Shown in pieces: positions 61,743 through 64,000 of a DNA stretch of 64,000 nt. Under the pieces are notes generated by a model, which saw only the letters and a list, made by a program, of their open reading frames with translations, was not told the DNA's origin and searched no databases. The stretch comes from Nitrospinaceae bacterium (GTDB taxonomy: Bacteria > Nitrospinota > Nitrospinia > Nitrospinales > VA-1): the NCBI GenBank assembly GCA_021604505.1, contig BQJC01000001.1, positions 1,323,501-1,387,500 on the forward strand, read 5' to 3'. The position numbers and the translations under genes were made by a program. Numbering within the stretch: position 1 is the first letter of the stretch; each line of letters starts with the position of its first letter.

Positions 61743-64000
61743 TCAATTGGTTTGGATAGTCAATATTTCTTTGAACCGGGCGATTTCCTGGCCTTCGTAT
61801 AAGGTGAGGTAGATGGCGTAGTTCCGCAGTACTTTTTTTACATAGTTCCTGGTTTCAGAATAAGGGATGCTGTCGACAAATTCCAGGGGATGCAAGTTGG
61901 GGCGCAGTGTCATCCATTGTTTGACTTTGGTCGGGCCTGCATTATAAGCGGCCAAAGCGTATACCATATTGTTATTGAAGGAACCCATCAGGTAATTCAA
62001 GTAATCGATTCCCAGGCGAACATTGGTGACCGGGTTTTTTAAATCTTCTTCACTGGGGGTTTTTTGTTTCAAAGAGCGGGCCACCTCTTTTGCCGTTGCA
62101 GGCATCAATTGCATCAGCCCGATGGCGTTGGCTTTGGAAATAATTTTCGGATTGAAAGCGCTCTCCTGTCGCATGAGAGAAAGGACCAGTAAGGGGTCGA
62201 GGTTATAGTTTTTCAATATTTCACGTACTTCCCCATGAAAGGCTTTGGGAAACAGTCCTTCGGAAAGAGACCGGGTGAGCCGGTCGTGATTGCCCCTGCT
62301 GGTGATTTTCCATGAAAGGCGCATGGAGTCCTGAAAATTTCCTCCCAGTTTGAGCAAATGCACAATATAAAATGAAAATGCGGGATCGTCTTTCTTAAAG
62401 GACAGTTTTGCCAGTTCCTCAACGCCGTGACCGCGAAAGCCGACAGCGATCAACTGTTCCGCGCGGCTCAATCGCTTGCGGTCGATTTCTCCCAGGCCAA
62501 ACAATCGAAAGGCCACCTCCTGAGATGCATTCCGGGTCAGAAATTGTTTGAGGTCAAAACCGGATTCATCCTGAGTGAAAATGGTGTAGAAATGAAACGG
62601 ATGCTTTTCCGCCAGACTTTTAAGCCCTTTGATTTTTTCCTTCTGATTTCCTAGTGCTCCCTGAGTTTGGGCCAGCCAATACTGACCCTCGACCTGGTAG
62701 GAGGCATTCTTGTGAACTGCTTTTAAGCGCTTGTAAGCCGGAGAAGAATAAAATTCCTGAAGACGGATAAAATGCGCGCGTGCCAGATCGAATTTTTTCT
62801 CAAGCCTGTAAATCCAGGGAATTTTGAATAACGCGGCAGTCGTGAAGGGACCGAAATCGTACTTTTTAAGCAGTTCCTCATAATATTCCACCGCTTTTGC
62901 GTATTCTCCATTGTCCTCGGCAATACGCCCGAGATAAAACATGGCTTTGTGGCAAGCGGAGATTTCCAGGGGGTATTGTTTGATAATTTTTTCATAAAAG
63001 ACCGCCGCCCGGTCCGGAAACTCTTCTTTCCACAGAGCATACCCCAGGTCGTTGAGAGATCTGGCGGGATACAAACTGGTGATCTCGTCGATCAACCCAT
63101 TTCCATCATGATCTTTAAGGTAGGAAACCAGCAGGTGGTTCAATAATTTGGTCACTCCCTCCGCCTCTTGTATTCCGGGAACATTCTTGAGAACTTCGAG
63201 CCCTGATTTTAGGGTCGCTTCCTCATCGTCCTGATCGAGAGATTGATAGAAATTTCTCACCATCGGGTTTTGATAAGTAACTTTTTTCTTTTTCCGGGCG
63301 GTCCGGCGTTTATCGATTCGATCCGTTGCCGTGGGAGAAACAGGCGGCTTCAGCTTCAATCCCTTAAGATCAATTTTCCCTTTTTTTAGCCGGTCTTCAT
63401 AAACTCTGAAAAAATTGTAGGCTGGTTCCAGAGCTTCCGAGGACTCTGCATTAGTCAAAATAGAAGCGTAAATATCCGCCGCGCTTTTTAAATCGCCGGC
63501 GGATTGGTAATTTTTAGCCAGAGCGAGATTGACTTTCAACTTATGCTCATCATGATCCGGGAAATCCCGCATCAGGGACCGGCGAAAAGCCTGCCATGCC
63601 GCCCGGTAATTCAAGGCCTGAAAATAACCCTCGCCTAACAGATATTCGACTTCCGCAAGATCGCGGGAAACGTCAGTAAAAAAAGGGCTGTCCGGGTAGG
63701 AGTGGAAGATTTTCATCCGTAGTTTTTCGGATTTTTTGAATAAATCAATCGCCAGCGGATACTTCTTGTTTTCCAGTTCCTGCCGACCCTGTTCTTTGTA
63801 GGCCAATGCGAGGTAATGGATTCTAAAATCTTCCAAAATGAAATTTCCGACAATATTCTTTTCCAGGGTTTTACCGGCGGCCTGGTGATTTTTATTTAGA
63901 TAGTGAAGGTACCCGACCGCCAGGGCCAATAGATTTTTTTCATCCCGGGATTTTGTGTTGCTCCAGGTGTTTTCGTAGTGTTGAAGGGTTGTGGGAATTT
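61743..64000 (-). CDS. Soluble lytic murein transglycosylase (Slt70-like), 5' end outside window
   Basis: About 750 residues are visible. The frame is open to the right edge of the window, so the start lies outside. The long N-terminal part is made of TPR-like helical repeats (YNFFRVYEDRLKKGK; YLGRIAEDNGEYAKAVEYYE) and the C-terminus is an SLT domain: LMRQESAFNPKIISKANAIG with catalytic Glu, LMQLMPATAKEVA, YALAAYNAGPTKVKQW and PYSETRNYVKKVLRN. It cleaves peptidoglycan exolytically in the periplasm. Confidence 0.92.
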   Translation of the reverse strand, partial: IPTTLQHYENTWSNTKSRDEKNLLALAVGYLHYLNKNHQAAGKTLEKNIVGNFILEDFRIHYLALAYKEQGRQELENKKYPLAIDLFKKSEKLRMKIFHSYPDSPFFTDVSRDLAEVEYLLGEGYFQALNYRAAWQAFRRSLMRDFPDHDEHKLKVNLALAKNYQSAGDLKSAADIYASILTNAESSEALEPAYNFFRVYEDRLKKGKIDLKGLKLKPPVSPTATDRIDKRRTARKKKKVTYQNPMVRNFYQSLDQDDEEATLKSGLEVLKNVPGIQEAEGVTKLLNHLLVSYLKDHDGNGLIDEITSLYPARSLNDLGYALWKEEFPDRAAVFYEKIIKQYPLEISACHKAMFYLGRIAEDNGEYAKAVEYYEELLKKYDFGPFTTAALFKIPWIYRLEKKFDLARAHFIRLQEFYSSPAYKRLKAVHKNASYQVEGQYWLAQTQGALGNQKEKIKGLKSLAEKHPFHFYTIFTQDESGFDLKQFLTRNASQEVAFRLFGLGEIDRKRLSRAEQLIAVGFRGHGVEELAKLSFKKDDPAFSFYIVHLLKLGGNFQDSMRLSWKITSRGNHDRLTRSLSEGLFPKAFHGEVREILKNYNLDPLLVLSLMRQESAFNPKIISKANAIGLMQLMPATAKEVARSLKQKTPSEEDLKNPVTNVRLGIDYLNYLMGSFNNNMVYALAAYNAGPTKVKQWMTLRPNLHPLEFVDSIPYSETRNYVKKVLRNYAIYLTLYEGQEIARFKEILTIQTN

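Overview
This window is a gene-dense stretch of chromosome from a Gram-negative, flagellated bacterium with an outer membrane. The evidence is TolC, TamA/TamB, a lipoprotein, lytic transglycosylases, FlgM, FliL, a FliK-like protein and a flagellin-modification factor. Base composition is about half GC by eye. The mix of P-II/DUF1538, a PyrR-controlled pyr operon with an extra gene between carA and carB, and deltaproteobacteria-like flagellar accessory genes would fit Nitrospinota or a deltaproteobacterial lineage. I cannot settle the taxon without searches. I found no rRNA, tRNA, CRISPR array, transposase or prophage.

Layout, left to right. At 1-2712 there is the end of a response regulator, then a minus-strand cassette of two DUF1538 membrane proteins, a P-II-like protein and a CBS-pair protein. 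At 2.9-5.3 kb are tatA, a leucine-rich-repeat protein, flgM with a small partner ORF, and a long intergenic region holding a strong candidate small RNA with a palindromic operator. At 5.5-13.7 kb are a copper-chaperone-like protein, htrA, ubiE, a DJ-1 protein, a zinc-ribbon protein, asnB, a split transketolase and a MerR-HTH/receiver regulator. At 14.2-25.5 kb a plus-strand export and envelope cluster encodes TolC, a MacA-like adaptor, TamA, TamB, and a MacB-type ATPase and permease. At 25.7-33.6 kb are pabB/trpE-like and pabC-like genes, bioF, a bioH-like gene and bioC, and a MAF/DUF115 protein. At 33.6-39.4 kb is a mixed region: an O-methyltransferase, a redoxin, a TPR lipoprotein, a CbpA-type J protein, a ferredoxin, an interrupted secreted-protein gene, a ferredoxin-tail remnant and an AT-rich radical SAM gene.

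At 39.5-48.5 kb are a PduO-type cobalamin adenosyltransferase and the operon pyrR-pyrB-pyrC-carA-X-carB. The operon has a clear promoter, a PyrR-binding hairpin, a 14-codon leader ORF and an intrinsic terminator. At 48.5-54.1 kb are a secreted protein, a SUMF1-fold protein, endonuclease III, an M14 deacylase and an MltD-like LysM transglycosylase. At 54.4-64 kb minus-strand flagellar genes (FlhB-like domain, FliK-like, DUF2802, a small ORF; then FliL) are split by an AT-rich methyltransferase segment. Upstream of FliL are coaE, an aminotransferase, cvpA and a Slt70-like transglycosylase cut off by the window edge.

The observations I rate most worth following are the pyr leader, the 4.6 kb small RNA with its operator, the P-II/CBS/DUF1538 cassette, and the tamAB genes embedded in a tripartite efflux cluster.
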